DNA from: Eshraghiella sp045129695
GTDB lineage: Bacteria; Bacillota; Clostridia; Lachnospirales; Lachnospiraceae
Assembly (NCBI GenBank): GCA_045129695.1
Contig: JBGVJZ010000019.1
Coordinates: forward strand, 1-28,909
Length of the DNA stretch: 28,909 bases
Direction: 5' to 3'
This document shows, piece by piece, positions 15,509 through 23,529 of the stretch (positions are counted from its first letter, which is position 1; each line of letters opens with the position of its first letter). Made by a program: the position numbers and the translations under genes. A model generated the notes under the pieces. The model saw only the letters and a list, made by a program, of their open reading frames with translations, was not told where the DNA came from and did no database searches.

Positions 15509-16420
15509 CTATTTTTTCAGGTGTTTACCAAGAGAAATCAAGCTTCCCAATAATCCTAATCCTACTCCCAAAATAAGTGCAACCGGTACAAGCACACGAT
15601 ACAACTCTCCGACAGGCATAAATGTAAGTATTGATGACAAAAATGAGAACTTTCCAAGAATAAAATTAACCAGATTTCCGTAAGCAAAATACAGTATAAT
15701 CAGAGGTATCGACGCACCAAGCACGCCCATAATAATACCCTGTACAACAAACGGAGCTCTGATAAATGTATTTCTCGCACCCAGAAGTCTCATAATACTA
15801 ATCTCTTCATTCCTCACTGTAATTCCTATTGAAATTGTATTATTAATCAGGAACAATGCAATTGCAAACAGAATTGCCAGAATAGCAATTGATATCATGG
15901 CCACCAGATTGCTTATCTCTGTCAGACTGTCCGCCGTAACTTCTGAACTGTTAACTCGCCTTACGCCGTCAATCTTGGTAATATAAGATACTAAATCATG
16001 CTGCATATCCGCACTTTCAAAATACACCTCATATGAGGCAGAATTTTTTAACGGATTGTCATTCTCATAGCCTTCAGCAAGCTCCTCATATTCTTCACCA
16101 AAATATTTGTCCTTATATTCCTCCCATGCTTCCTCAGCCGAGGTAAAATGTACAGTCATGACACCTTCATATTCCTTAATGGAATTACCAATGGACTCAA
16201 TTCTCTCATCCGTTATGTTCTCATCAAAAAACACCTTTACACAAAGGCTTTCAGACATTCTCTCCACCATATACGTTACATTAGCTGTAACTGAATAGAA
16301 AACACCAAGTATAAAAATACATAAAGCCATTGTTGCAATTGATGCAAGGGAAAAAATACGATTTCTTCCTATACTTTTTAATCCCTGTAGGATGCAATAA
16401 CCTAAAGACCTAAATTTCAT
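15509..16420 (-). CDS. ftsX: Cell-division ABC transporter-like permease FtsX
   Basis: The membrane half of the FtsEX complex, which passes ATP-driven conformational signals to peptidoglycan hydrolases outside. The 303 residues show one transmembrane helix near 22-45, an extracellular loop (about 50-170, rich in acidic residues) that would hold the hydrolase partner, then three helices (about 180-205, 225-250, 270-297). The cytoplasmic coupling segment between helices 2 and 3 is IGITVRNEEISIMRLLGA. Its start lies inside the last 11 bp of ftsE, as is common for this pair. Confidence 0.94.
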   Translation of the reverse strand: MKFRSLGYCILQGLKSIGRNRIFSLASIATMALCIFILGVFYSVTANVTYMVERMSESLCVKVFFDENITDERIESIGNSIKEYEGVMTVHFTSAEEAWEEYKDKYFGEEYEELAEGYENDNPLKNSASYEVYFESADMQHDLVSYITKIDGVRRVNSSEVTADSLTEISNLVAMISIAILAILFAIALFLINNTISIGITVRNEEISIMRLLGARNTFIRAPFVVQGIIMGVLGASIPLIILYFAYGNLVNFILGKFSFLSSILTFMPVGELYRVLVPVALILGVGLGLLGSLISLGKHLKK

Positions 16421-17096
16421 AAACCGAACCGCCTTCCTCTACATCCGCAGTAATTTTTCCGTCTGAAATTGTAATTGTACGCTTTCTCATCGCACGTACA
16501 ATATCCATATTGTGTGTAACAACCACTACTGTAGTCCCCTGTTCATTGGCACTTTCAAGGAGTTTCATAATCTCCCATGAATTAGCCTCATCCAGATTAC
16601 CTGTAGGCTCGTCCGCCAAAAGAATAGCCGGCTGATTAATCAGTGCTCTTGCTATTGCAACTCTCTGCTGCTCTCCACCGGAAAGCTGCTTAGGATTGGT
16701 CTTGTACTTATCAAGCAGTCCAACCATCGATAACATTGCCAGAACCTTTGAACGAATCTTACTGGGAGATGCCTCAATAGCTTTCTGGGCAAAAGCAATA
16801 TTTTCATAAACATTACGATCATCAAACAATCGAAAATCCTGAAAAACAACACCGATATCCCTTCTCAAAAAAGGCACCTTAGATTTACGAAGTTTTCCTA
16901 TATTCTTGTCATTAATAATTATTTTACCGGAAGTAGGCTCAAGTTCCTTAAGCAGCAGCTTAATTAAAGTTGATTTACCGGAACCACTTGTTCCTACAAC
17001 GAATACAAATTCACCTTTATGAATATGAAGATTAACATGATCCAATGCAGGAACACCTGTGGAATATGTTTTACAAACATCTACTAATTCTATCAT
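16410..17096 (-). CDS. ftsE: Cell-division ATP-binding protein FtsE
   Basis: ATPase of FtsEX. The 228 residues show Walker A GTSGSGKS (35-42), Q-loop Gln86 (VVFQDFRL), signature LSGGEQQ (138-144), Walker B ILLADEP (158-164) and the H-loop in VVVVTHNMD. AAAGGA lies eight bases before the ATG. It heads the operon ftsE-ftsX-M23-S41-sce7726. Its promoter overlaps the end of the regulator gene upstream. Confidence 0.95.
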   Translation of the reverse strand: MIELVDVCKTYSTGVPALDHVNLHIHKGEFVFVVGTSGSGKSTLIKLLLKELEPTSGKIIINDKNIGKLRKSKVPFLRRDIGVVFQDFRLFDDRNVYENIAFAQKAIEASPSKIRSKVLAMLSMVGLLDKYKTNPKQLSGGEQQRVAIARALINQPAILLADEPTGNLDEANSWEIMKLLESANEQGTTVVVVTHNMDIVRAMRKRTITISDGKITADVEEGGSVYEI

Positions 17097-17156
17097 GGTA
17101 TTTGTCCTTTCAAAAAACAGTGCAGCTTATATTAAAGTGCATTTATTTCATGGACT

Positions 17157-17186
17157 ATTATAAACATCCTGCCCATTAATAATCAA
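17157..17186 (-). promoter_or_regulatory. ftsE operon promoter
   Basis: Minus strand: -35 TTGATT (17181-17186, inside the end of the PucR/CdaR-type gene), 18-bp spacer, -10 TATAAT (17157-17162). Confidence 0.6.
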
Positions 17187-18264
17187 CTGATTCCATATAT
17201 TTCATGTATTTTACAACCATTAAGGCAATCTGAAAAGTAATTGCGTCCTCAAATACACGTAAATCAAGCCCTGTTGTTTTCTGGATTTTATCAAGTCTGT
17301 ACACCAGTGTGTTACGATGAATAAACAGCTGTCTTGATGTTTCCGAAACATTCAGACTGTTTTCAAAAAATTTATTGATTGTTGACAAAGTCTCTTCATC
17401 AAAATCGTCCGGAGATTTTCCGTTAAAAATCTCTTTTATAAACATTTTACAAAGCGGAATCGGCAGCTGGTATATAAGACGTCCGATTCCAAGGTTGCTG
17501 TATGCAACTACATTCTGATCACTATAAAAGATTTTACCCACATCAAGTGCCATTCTGGCTTCCTTATATGAGCGTGAAACCTCCTTTAACGAATTAACAA
17601 TCGTTCCATAAGCAATGTGAACCTTACTCATGGCTTCAGTATTAAGAGTGTCAAGTACGACATATGCAGTCTGCTCAAGATCCTTATATGTCTCGCCTGC
17701 TTTAACCTCTTTAACAATAATAATGTTTTTCTCATCAACTGCAGTTATAAAATCCTTGGTTCTGGTGGCAAAAAGAGTACGTACTGTCTCAAGTGCATTG
17801 GTATCCTTCTCATGCTTAGTCTCAATAATAAATACAATTCTCTTAGCTTCTGCATCAATATGAAGTTTCTTCGCCCTGTTATAAATATCCACAAGAAGAA
17901 GATTGTCCAAAAGAAGATTTTTAATAAAATTATCCTTATCAAACCTCTCCTTATATGCCACTAAAAGGTTCTGAATCTGGAAAGCAGCAATTTTACCAAT
18001 CATATACACATCTTCAGTTCCACCTTTAACAAGCAGAACATATTCCAACTGACTGTCATCAAATACTTTAAAAAACTGACATCCTGTAATTACCTGACTG
18101 TCAGCAGGCGAATTAACAAAACTCATAACCGCATCACTATAGGTATCTGCCTCCGCAAATGTAGTTGCAAGACTCTTTCCATCCGTGTCCATTACACATA
18201 AATCCACCTTGGCTATAGTCTTAAGTCCCTCTATTGTATTTTGAAGTATCTGACTTGAAATCAT
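17176..18264 (-). CDS. PucR/CdaR-family transcriptional regulator
   Basis: A 362-residue cytosolic regulator. An N-terminal sensory region (1-110) begins ISSQILQNTIEGLKTIAKVD. A middle region (about 140-260) has the CdaR-type fold. The C-terminal helix-turn-helix of PucR type is near 308-355 (NVSETSRQLFIHRNTLVYRL, then DKIQKTTGLDL). AAAGGAG lies seven bases before the ATG. In this family the sensed molecule is often a sugar acid or purine intermediate, but it cannot be told here. It lies downstream of the sugar-ABC ATPase but behind that gene's terminator, so a link to sugar uptake is only suggestive. Confidence 0.85.
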   Translation of the reverse strand: MISSQILQNTIEGLKTIAKVDLCVMDTDGKSLATTFAEADTYSDAVMSFVNSPADSQVITGCQFFKVFDDSQLEYVLLVKGGTEDVYMIGKIAAFQIQNLLVAYKERFDKDNFIKNLLLDNLLLVDIYNRAKKLHIDAEAKRIVFIIETKHEKDTNALETVRTLFATRTKDFITAVDEKNIIIVKEVKAGETYKDLEQTAYVVLDTLNTEAMSKVHIAYGTIVNSLKEVSRSYKEARMALDVGKIFYSDQNVVAYSNLGIGRLIYQLPIPLCKMFIKEIFNGKSPDDFDEETLSTINKFFENSLNVSETSRQLFIHRNTLVYRLDKIQKTTGLDLRVFEDAITFQIALMVVKYMKYMESVDY

Positions 18265-18375
18265 GCTTTCACTCCTTTAAAACATTCTTATCTATATAAT
18301 ATATCAATTTTGGGCAAAAAAAAAGAGAGAATTTGTTTTTTTCCTATATAATGTAATAAGTTATATCCCAAAAAA

Positions 18376-18399
18376 ACCGGCTGGTATCTACCAGCCGGT
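18376..18399 (-). terminator. Terminator of the MsmK/UgpC ATPase gene
   Basis: A perfect 10-bp GC-rich stem ACCGGCTGGT/ACCAGCCGGT with a 4-base loop, followed on the minus strand by a run of six or more T. It lies 18 bases after the stop codon. Confidence 0.95.
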
Positions 18400-18417
18400 A
18401 AAATTTCATAAATCTAA

Positions 18418-19530
18418 TTAGTGAAGAACAACCTGTTCAGTGTCTTTATCGAAGATATGAAGCTTAGTCATATCAATACCAAGCTTGATTGTATCACCAG
18501 GACGAGCTGTTGTACGAGGATTAACTCGTGCTGTACAGTTAACCTGATCAATATCGAAGTAAAGGAATACTTCGGCACCAAGTAATTCGTATACTTTGAT
18601 GTTAGCATCAATTACGCTGTCAGGAGCAGAATTGATAACTACTTCTGAATCACTAAGATCTTCAGGACGGATACCCATAATAACTGTCTTATCAACATAT
18701 CCTGCATCAATAAGCTTCTTAGCTTTTCCTTCCGGAAGCTTAACTGAATTGCTGCCAAACATAAGAACTACATCATTGCCTGACTGTACAACTCTTGCAT
18801 CAACAAGGTTCATCTGAGGTGATCCGATAAATCCTGCAACGAATACGTTACATGGCTTATCATAAAGATTCTGTGGAGTATCTACCTGCTGAATAATACC
18901 ATCCTTAAGAACTACGATTCTTGTACCAAGAGTCATAGCCTCTGTCTGGTCATGTGTTACATAGATGATTGTAGCCTGAAGTCTTCTGTGAAGCTTCTGA
19001 ATCTCAATACGCATCTGAACACGGAGCTTAGCATCAAGGTTTGATAAAGGCTCATCCATAAGGAATACCTTTGGATTACGAACGATTGCACGACCCATGG
19101 CAACACGCTGTCTCTGTCCACCTGAAAGAGCCTTTGGCTTACGATCAAGTAACTGCTCAATACCAAGAATCTTAGCTGCTTCATGTACTAACTTATCAAT
19201 CTCAGCCTTTGGAACTTTTCTTAACTTAAGACCAAATGCCATATTATCATATACTGTCATATGTGGATACAAAGCATAGTTCTGGAATACCATTGCGATA
19301 TCTCTGTCCTTAGGCTCAACATCGTTAACTAACTTGTTACCAATCCAAAGCTCACCGGAAGAAATATCTTCCAAACCAGCAATCATACGAAGTGTTGTTG
19401 ACTTTCCGCAACCTGAAGGTCCAACGAAAATGATGAATTCTCTGTCATCAACATCAAGGTTAAAATCCTTAACAGCTACAAATCCATTAGGATATACTTT
19501 GCAAATATTTTTAAGTGATAAACTTGCCAT
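18418..19530 (-). CDS. Sugar ABC transporter ATP-binding protein, MsmK/UgpC type
   Basis: A cytosolic ATPase of the CUT1 carbohydrate importers, 370 residues. Walker A GPSGCGKST at 37-45, Q-loop VFQNYALYPH, signature LSGGQRQRVAMG at 135-146, Walker B VFLMDEPLSNLD. The C-terminal third is the OB/TOBE regulatory domain typical of MalK/MsmK. ATG at 19530 is chosen because AAGGAGG lies six bases upstream; the longer frame from 19557 reads through an AT-rich leader. No permease or binding protein is nearby. That fits the known pattern in Firmicutes in which one such ATPase serves many importers. Confidence 0.92.
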   Translation of the reverse strand: MASLSLKNICKVYPNGFVAVKDFNLDVDDREFIIFVGPSGCGKSTTLRMIAGLEDISSGELWIGNKLVNDVEPKDRDIAMVFQNYALYPHMTVYDNMAFGLKLRKVPKAEIDKLVHEAAKILGIEQLLDRKPKALSGGQRQRVAMGRAIVRNPKVFLMDEPLSNLDAKLRVQMRIEIQKLHRRLQATIIYVTHDQTEAMTLGTRIVVLKDGIIQQVDTPQNLYDKPCNVFVAGFIGSPQMNLVDARVVQSGNDVVLMFGSNSVKLPEGKAKKLIDAGYVDKTVIMGIRPEDLSDSEVVINSAPDSVIDANIKVYELLGAEVFLYFDIDQVNCTARVNPRTTARPGDTIKLGIDMTKLHIFDKDTEQVVLH

Positions 19531-19670
19531 AATTTTCCTCCTTATGCAATTATGCATAGCATAAATTTACTTTAATCATAATACACTTTTTTTGGGACTA
19601 ATTCCATATTGTAAATAACCAAAAAAATTTAAATAAATTGGGCAATTTGCATATTGATTTTAATTTTTTA
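19531..19670. other. AT-rich gap between the YitT-like and MsmK-like genes
   Basis: A weak -10-like TATTAT and TATGAT overlap upstream of the ATPase ribosome site but have no convincing -35. A 5-bp AAATT/AATTT stem followed by T-rich DNA could be a poor terminator for the YitT-like gene. I see no CcpA-type cre site and no gene. Confidence 0.3.
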
Positions 19671-20501
19671 TCACTTTTTCACAAAGCCTTCTCCAAACAC
19701 CTCCGACACATTACTTACAGTCATAAATGCATTTTTGTCAACCTCAAATACTATTTCACGGATAGCTGTCATCTCATGCGTTGAAGAAACGCAGAAGAGA
19801 ATCAGCTCTTTTTTATTGGAAAACAGTCCTTTTCCATCTATTCCCGTAACCCCTCTTCCTATTTCTCTCATTATCCTTTGGGAAATTTCATAACTTTTCC
19901 TACTTATTATGATACATGCTTTGGAATAATCCGGTCCATCAATTATTTTGCCTGTGATAAAGCTTGCAATCCAGGCTGAAATAACCGAGTAAATTGCTTT
20001 TACCCATCCGAAAAGCACACCTCCCATAATTATAATCACTGCATCCACCAGAAACATCGCCCAGGCAACCGGAATTCTGTTATTTTTATGATGAACAAGA
20101 ATTGACAGCATATCAACGCCTCCCGAGCTGCCCCCTGAATATATTATAAGTCCCAGTCCTGCACCCATAATCATTCCGCCAAGCACACATGACAAAAACA
20201 AATCTCCATCGAGCAGATTCATGTTGGGCATAACCGCAACAGCCAGCGAATATACAAGAGTTGCCGAAAGAGAGTTTATCACAATATTTTTGCCCATAAA
20301 ATATGCTGTTATAACAAAAAGAGGAATATTAAGGATAATATTTGTAAGCCACAGAGGAATACCAAGCCCGGCATTTGCAAGAATTGCAAGCCCTGAAAAC
20401 CCCCCTGTTACCATACCTGTGGGTTCATAAATATTTTTTACCGAAATCCCCATTAAAACCGCACCGGCAATCCTGCATAACTGCTTTCTGTATTTTTTCA
20501 A
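19671..20501 (-). CDS. YitT-family membrane protein (DUF161/DUF2179)
   Basis: A 276-residue membrane protein of poorly known function. About five hydrophobic helices occupy residues 8-195, with the family's Gly-rich signatures EPTGMVTGGFSGLAIL and IIYSGGSSGGVDMLS. The cytoplasmic C-terminal domain (about 205-276) matches the DUF2179 type, ending VSEVFGEGFVKK. The start is probably TTG at 20499-20501 with AAGGTGA five bases before it. A GTG nine bases upstream is part of that ribosome site, so I reject it as start. Confidence 0.85.
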   Translation of the reverse strand: MKKYRKQLCRIAGAVLMGISVKNIYEPTGMVTGGFSGLAILANAGLGIPLWLTNIILNIPLFVITAYFMGKNIVINSLSATLVYSLAVAVMPNMNLLDGDLFLSCVLGGMIMGAGLGLIIYSGGSSGGVDMLSILVHHKNNRIPVAWAMFLVDAVIIIMGGVLFGWVKAIYSVISAWIASFITGKIIDGPDYSKACIIISRKSYEISQRIMREIGRGVTGIDGKGLFSNKKELILFCVSSTHEMTAIREIVFEVDKNAFMTVSNVSEVFGEGFVKK

Positions 20502-20529
20502 AACAATCACCTTTTTAAATTTTATTTGC

Positions 20530-20558
20530 TTGTATTATTTGAAAAAAAATAGTAGAAT
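20530..20558 (+). promoter_or_regulatory. Promoter of the YjfB-like gene
   Basis: -35 TTGTAT (20530-20535), 17-bp spacer, -10 TAGAAT (20553-20558), housekeeping type. No motility-sigma (SigD) type sequence was seen. Confidence 0.6.
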
Positions 20559-20591
20559 ATACTTAGAAACTAATACGAAAGGAGTTTTGTC

Positions 20592-20768
20592 ATGGATGTA
20601 GCAGGATTATCTACAATGATTAAAGGCGGCCAGTTAATTCAGGATGTTTCAGTCAGAGTTCTCTCCATGAGTCTTGACAATCTGGAAGCAGCCGGTGATG
20701 GTATGCGTAAGATGATGGAGATGTCCGTTAACCCTTCAGTTGGTGGCAACATAGACATCTCCCTGTAG
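20592..20768 (+). CDS. YjfB-family putative motility protein
   Basis: A 58-residue protein beginning MDVAGLSTMIKGGQLIQDVS and ending NPSVGGNIDISL. AAAGGAG lies seven bases before the ATG. Length, the N-terminal MD(I/V)A start and the C-terminal NP..G.NID(I/L).L ending fit the small YjfB family described as putative motility proteins; its biochemical role is unknown. No flagellar gene is in the window. It has its own promoter and a terminator that lies inside the convergent neighbouring gene. Confidence 0.8.
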   Translation: MDVAGLSTMIKGGQLIQDVSVRVLSMSLDNLEAAGDGMRKMMEMSVNPSVGGNIDISL

Positions 20769-20769
20769 A

Positions 20770-21042
20770 TTATTTGTACGCACGGAAGAAGGCATTATAT
20801 GTGCCTTCTTTTTTTATTTCCAGAATCTCACCTTCTATATTGTAATCATTTTCCAGCCACTTTGAAAAAGCAATATACAGCTCAACTGACGGATATCCCC
20901 TGAAACCATTTTGACCGGTAACAACCAGTTCCTCTTTAAAACAGCTGGCATCTATTTTTCGAATCACTGATACCCTGCAGCCCACATCTGCCATGCCCCT
21001 TGAATTAATTATTTCTCCCTCAATTGTGTATCTGTTTATCAT
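20770..21042 (-). CDS. Unrecognised 90-residue protein
   Basis: I do not recognise this protein. It begins MINRYTIEGEIINSRGMADV and ends KKEGTYNAFFRAYK, without signal peptide or membrane helix. It looks like a small soluble alpha/beta protein with alternating hydrophobic strands. AGGAG lies eight bases before the chosen ATG, and a promoter (21062-21090) precedes it. A longer in-frame reading to 21321 is rejected because it would run back through the divergent XRE-type gene and has no ribosome site. It converges with the YjfB gene one base apart and diverges from the regulator, suggesting local control by that regulator. Confidence 0.6.
   Translation of the reverse strand: MINRYTIEGEIINSRGMADVGCRVSVIRKIDASCFKEELVVTGQNGFRGYPSVELYIAFSKWLENDYNIEGEILEIKKEGTYNAFFRAYK
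20786..20815 (+). terminator. Terminator of the YjfB-like gene, inside the convergent gene
   Basis: Stem AAGAAGGCA/TGCCTTCTT (20786-20794, 20802-20810), 7-base loop, followed by a T-run. It lies 17 bases after the YjfB stop and within the last codons of the 90-residue protein on the other strand. Confidence 0.85.
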
Positions 21043-21061
21043 TAGCATCACTCCTGCTAAT

Positions 21062-21090
21062 ATTATAGGCCTCTTTTTACTATAGGTAAA
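21062..21090 (-). promoter_or_regulatory. Promoter of the 90-residue gene with overlapping dyad
   Basis: Minus strand: -35 TTTACC (21085-21090), 17-bp spacer, -10 TATAAT (21062-21067). A perfect dyad TTTAC-TATAG-GTAAA (21076-21090) covers the -35 and could be an operator for the adjacent XRE-type regulator. Confidence 0.5.
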
Positions 21091-21179
21091 GTATTTCTTA
21101 ATTTTTCTATACTGTTTGTAAATGGTAAAAATAACGGGATATTTTAAAATTAATAAATAATACCTTAAGGATTGTGTAT

Positions 21180-21500
21180 ATGAATTCATTACAGCAAAAC
21201 ATTTCTTATCAGTTAAAAAAATTTCGCCGTATAAACGGACTTTCCCAGGAAAAAGCAGCAGAGTGCCTTGGCATAAGTACTCTTTTTCTTGGTGAATTAG
21301 AACGCGGGAAGAAACTGCCATCCACCACTATGCTAGTCAGAATATACAATCAGATAGGATGTACGGAAATCTCTCTCAATGAAGATTTTACGGAAGAGGA
21401 AAAGCTTTCTGATAATGCCCTAAAGCTTATTGAGCTTATCAAAGCAAATCCGGAATTATCAGATATTTTACTTAATATTGCCGAAAATTTAATAAAATAA
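21180..21500 (+). CDS. XRE-family helix-turn-helix regulator
   Basis: A 106-residue DNA-binding protein. The helix-turn-helix spans about residues 8-62: ISYQLKKFRRINGLSQEKAA, then ECLGISTLFLGELERGKKLP, with the expected SQ..AA..LGIS pattern. A short acidic C-terminal tail follows (NEDFTEEEKLSDNALKLIEL). ATG at 21180 is preferred; a GTG six bases upstream is in frame, and AAGGA lies upstream of both. It is divergent from the 90-residue gene, sharing 137 bp. Small stand-alone XRE proteins are often local autorepressors; the target is not known. Confidence 0.85.
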   Translation: MNSLQQNISYQLKKFRRINGLSQEKAAECLGISTLFLGELERGKKLPSTTMLVRIYNQIGCTEISLNEDFTEEEKLSDNALKLIELIKANPELSDILLNIAENLIK

Positions 21501-21533
21501 AACCACAGAAGTCCGGCATTGACATCTGTGGTT
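21501..21533. terminator. Bidirectional terminator between XRE gene and ridA
   Basis: Stem AACCACAGA/TCTGTGGTT with T-runs on both sides. It lies directly after the XRE stop on the plus strand and five bases after the ridA stop on the minus strand. Confidence 0.85.
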
Positions 21534-21538
21534 TTTGA

Positions 21539-21913
21539 TTATTTTGCAACAATAGCTTCGATTTCAAGAAGCACATCTTTCGGAAGTCTTGCAACTTCTA
21601 CGCATGATCTTGCAGGATATGGTTCTTTGAAATATTGTGCATAAATCTCATTTATTTTGGCAAAATCATTCATCTCCTTGATGAATACCGTGGTCTTAAT
21701 AACCTGGTTAACTGCTGCTCCTGAAGCCTCGATAAGATTTATAAGATTGCCAAATGCCTGATTTGCCTGTGCTTCAATCCCTTCAGGAATTACACCTGTG
21801 GCAGGATCAACAGGAATTACACCTGATGTAAATACCATTCCGTTAACTTCAATTGCCTGTGAATATGGTCCGATTGCACTCGGTGCCTTATCTGTACTGA
21901 TTACTTTCTGCAT
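21539..21913 (-). CDS. ridA: Reactive intermediate/imine deaminase RidA
   Basis: Hydrolyses reactive enamine/imine intermediates released by PLP enzymes such as threonine dehydratase, protecting the cell. The 124-residue protein belongs to the YjgF/YER057c/UK114 family. It has PSAIGPYSQA near the N-terminus and the substrate-binding Arg102 in PARSCVEVARLP. AAAGGAG lies seven bases before the ATG. It is third in the operon with the thioesterase and CvfB-like genes, 12 bp after the latter. Confidence 0.95.
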   Translation of the reverse strand: MQKVISTDKAPSAIGPYSQAIEVNGMVFTSGVIPVDPATGVIPEGIEAQANQAFGNLINLIEASGAAVNQVIKTTVFIKEMNDFAKINEIYAQYFKEPYPARSCVEVARLPKDVLLEIEAIVAK

Positions 21914-21925
21914 ATAGTTTCTCCT

Positions 21926-22750
21926 TTATTTTAAAATAATACCTTCGTCGGTAATTTCTATTTTGCCTTCTTTTAACAGATGTCCGCAGGCTCTTTTAAA
22001 TGATGCCTTACTCATATCAAATTCCCTTCTTATTGCTTCAGGGTCGGATTTATCATTAAAAGGAAGCTTACCGCCGTTTCTTTTAAGCTCATCATATATC
22101 TTATCGCTGTCTTCGTCAAGCTGCATATAAGCCGGACCCCTGAGTGCCAGCTCAATTTTGCCGTCAGGATGTACTCTTGAAACATTTGCGTTAATTTCGT
22201 CCCCGACAGAAATATTTCCGTATAAGGCTTTATTTGGAATTAATGCCTGATACATATTATCAACTGCCACGAACATTCCGAACTTATCTATTTTCTCATA
22301 TGCAACGCCTCTTACATTATCTCCTGTTGAATATCCATGGTTAGTCGCAAGGTATTTATATATCTTCATTGTTGCACATAATCGGTTGCTCTTATCAACA
22401 TAAAGAGCTACCGGATAACTTTTTCCCTCTGAAACCATAGTGGTCTGCTCCTTAAACGGAAGCAGTAAATCCTTCTCAAGTCCCCAGTCAAGAAATGCTC
22501 CTATTTTGGTAATCTGCTTAACTCTCAGACTTTTTACTTCTCCAAGCATAATTAAAGGATTAATTGTAGTTGCAATAAGTCTGTCCATTGAATCACGATA
22601 TACAAAAACCGTTATCGAATCCCCAACCTCAATATCTGCCTCCACATATTTCGCAGGAAGAAGCACCTTTTCATCCTTATTTCCGAGATATACACCGAAT
22701 TCTGTTTTGTTTACAACCATTAGCGGCTGTTTTTTACCAAGTTCTATCAT
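21926..22750 (-). CDS. CvfB-like S1 RNA-binding protein
   Basis: A 274-residue cytosolic protein with three S1-type beta-barrel segments (about 1-60, 65-120, 138-205; for example IGAFLDWGLEKDLLLPFKEQ and KFGMFVAVDNMYQALIPNKA). A C-terminal winged helix follows (about 215-274, FDMSKASFKRACGHLLKEGK). This is the CvfB/YitL arrangement; in staphylococci CvfB affects virulence gene expression through RNA binding. The start overlaps the thioesterase stop by 4 bp (ATGA), with GGAG eight bases upstream, so the two are coupled. Confidence 0.9.
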   Translation of the reverse strand: MIELGKKQPLMVVNKTEFGVYLGNKDEKVLLPAKYVEADIEVGDSITVFVYRDSMDRLIATTINPLIMLGEVKSLRVKQITKIGAFLDWGLEKDLLLPFKEQTTMVSEGKSYPVALYVDKSNRLCATMKIYKYLATNHGYSTGDNVRGVAYEKIDKFGMFVAVDNMYQALIPNKALYGNISVGDEINANVSRVHPDGKIELALRGPAYMQLDEDSDKIYDELKRNGGKLPFNDKSDPEAIRREFDMSKASFKRACGHLLKEGKIEITDEGIILK

Positions 22751-23475
22751 ATCTGTTTCTCCAAATTATATTCAAAAGTTACTGTTGCAAAGCTTGTACC
22801 CTCTGCATTTCTTAAATCGACCAGATAATTTCCGTTCTCTTCATTCAAAAACGGATGGAAAACGTCTCCGAGTACTGCTGCCTTCTTGTACTCTGCTCTT
22901 ATTCGTTTTGGAATATTTCGCAGTCCTGCCGCTTCCATTGCCACAGCAATGTACTGACAGTTATTTACATGATGATTGGTATCAATCTGGCTGTAATGAA
23001 CAGGCAGCGGAGGAAGCTCCCTGTATTCTTTCGGCATTTTAATTTTACGGGAGGTGTATTCCATGTCAATCTTTGGAATCATAGGTTCATACATTTCACT
23101 GTCTTCCGGCATAATTTTCTGCGGAATCCGGTTTACCAAATCCATAAAAATCCAAATTGAATTTGCCGCAAGCATACGTTCCTTCTGCTCATTTTCAATC
23201 CAGAAATTTCGGTTTCCGAAGAAGCCTTTAAATTCATAAGGACTTGTATATACAGTTATATTTTCATATAACTCCGGTATTTTTTCAATATCAATCTGCC
23301 ATGCTGACAAAAACCATCCCTTTCCGCTCTCAGACAACTTCTTTGGTCCGCCTCCAAGAGATTCGGAATGAAGCATTGTACAATCCTGAAGATAATCAAC
23401 CAATGCCTTCACTGTAATTGTACCACTTTCATCAACTTCACTATATCTTATTTTGTTTTCAGTCGAAAAAATCAT
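22747..23475 (-). CDS. Acyl-ACP thioesterase (FatA/FatB family)
   Basis: Releases free fatty acid from acyl-ACP. The 242 residues form two hot-dog repeats. The second carries the DxNxHVNN motif (Asp165, Asn167, His169, Asn171-172, in HYSQIDTNHHVNNCQYIAVA), which holds the catalytic Asn and His of this family. The first repeat has GFFGNRNFWI. ATG at 23475 is chosen for AAGGAGG five bases upstream. The start is about 19 bases past the tRNA-Gln terminator, leaving no space for a separate promoter. It links functionally to the fab operon although 10 kb away. Confidence 0.9.
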   Translation of the reverse strand: MIFSTENKIRYSEVDESGTITVKALVDYLQDCTMLHSESLGGGPKKLSESGKGWFLSAWQIDIEKIPELYENITVYTSPYEFKGFFGNRNFWIENEQKERMLAANSIWIFMDLVNRIPQKIMPEDSEMYEPMIPKIDMEYTSRKIKMPKEYRELPPLPVHYSQIDTNHHVNNCQYIAVAMEAAGLRNIPKRIRAEYKKAAVLGDVFHPFLNEENGNYLVDLRNAEGTSFATVTFEYNLEKQI

Positions 23476-23501
23476 ACGGACCTCCTTCAAAAGTGAAAAA
23501 A

Positions 23502-23525
23502 ACACCACGAAAATTCTCGTGGTGT
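23502..23525 (-). terminator. Terminator between tRNA-Gln and the thioesterase gene
   Basis: A perfect 9-bp stem ACACCACGA/TCGTGGTGT with a 6-base loop, then a T-run on the minus strand that runs into the thioesterase leader. Confidence 0.9.
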
Positions 23526-23529
23526 CTAG

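Noticed and set aside
20521..20591. Motility sigma factor (SigD) promoter for the YjfB gene
   Set aside because: No TAAA-N15-CGATA-type pair; the region fits a housekeeping promoter instead.
21043..21321. N-terminal extension of the 90-residue gene (183 residues in total)
   Set aside because: It would overlap the divergent XRE gene and the shared promoter region; the ATG at 21042 has a proper AGGAG site and the extension does not.
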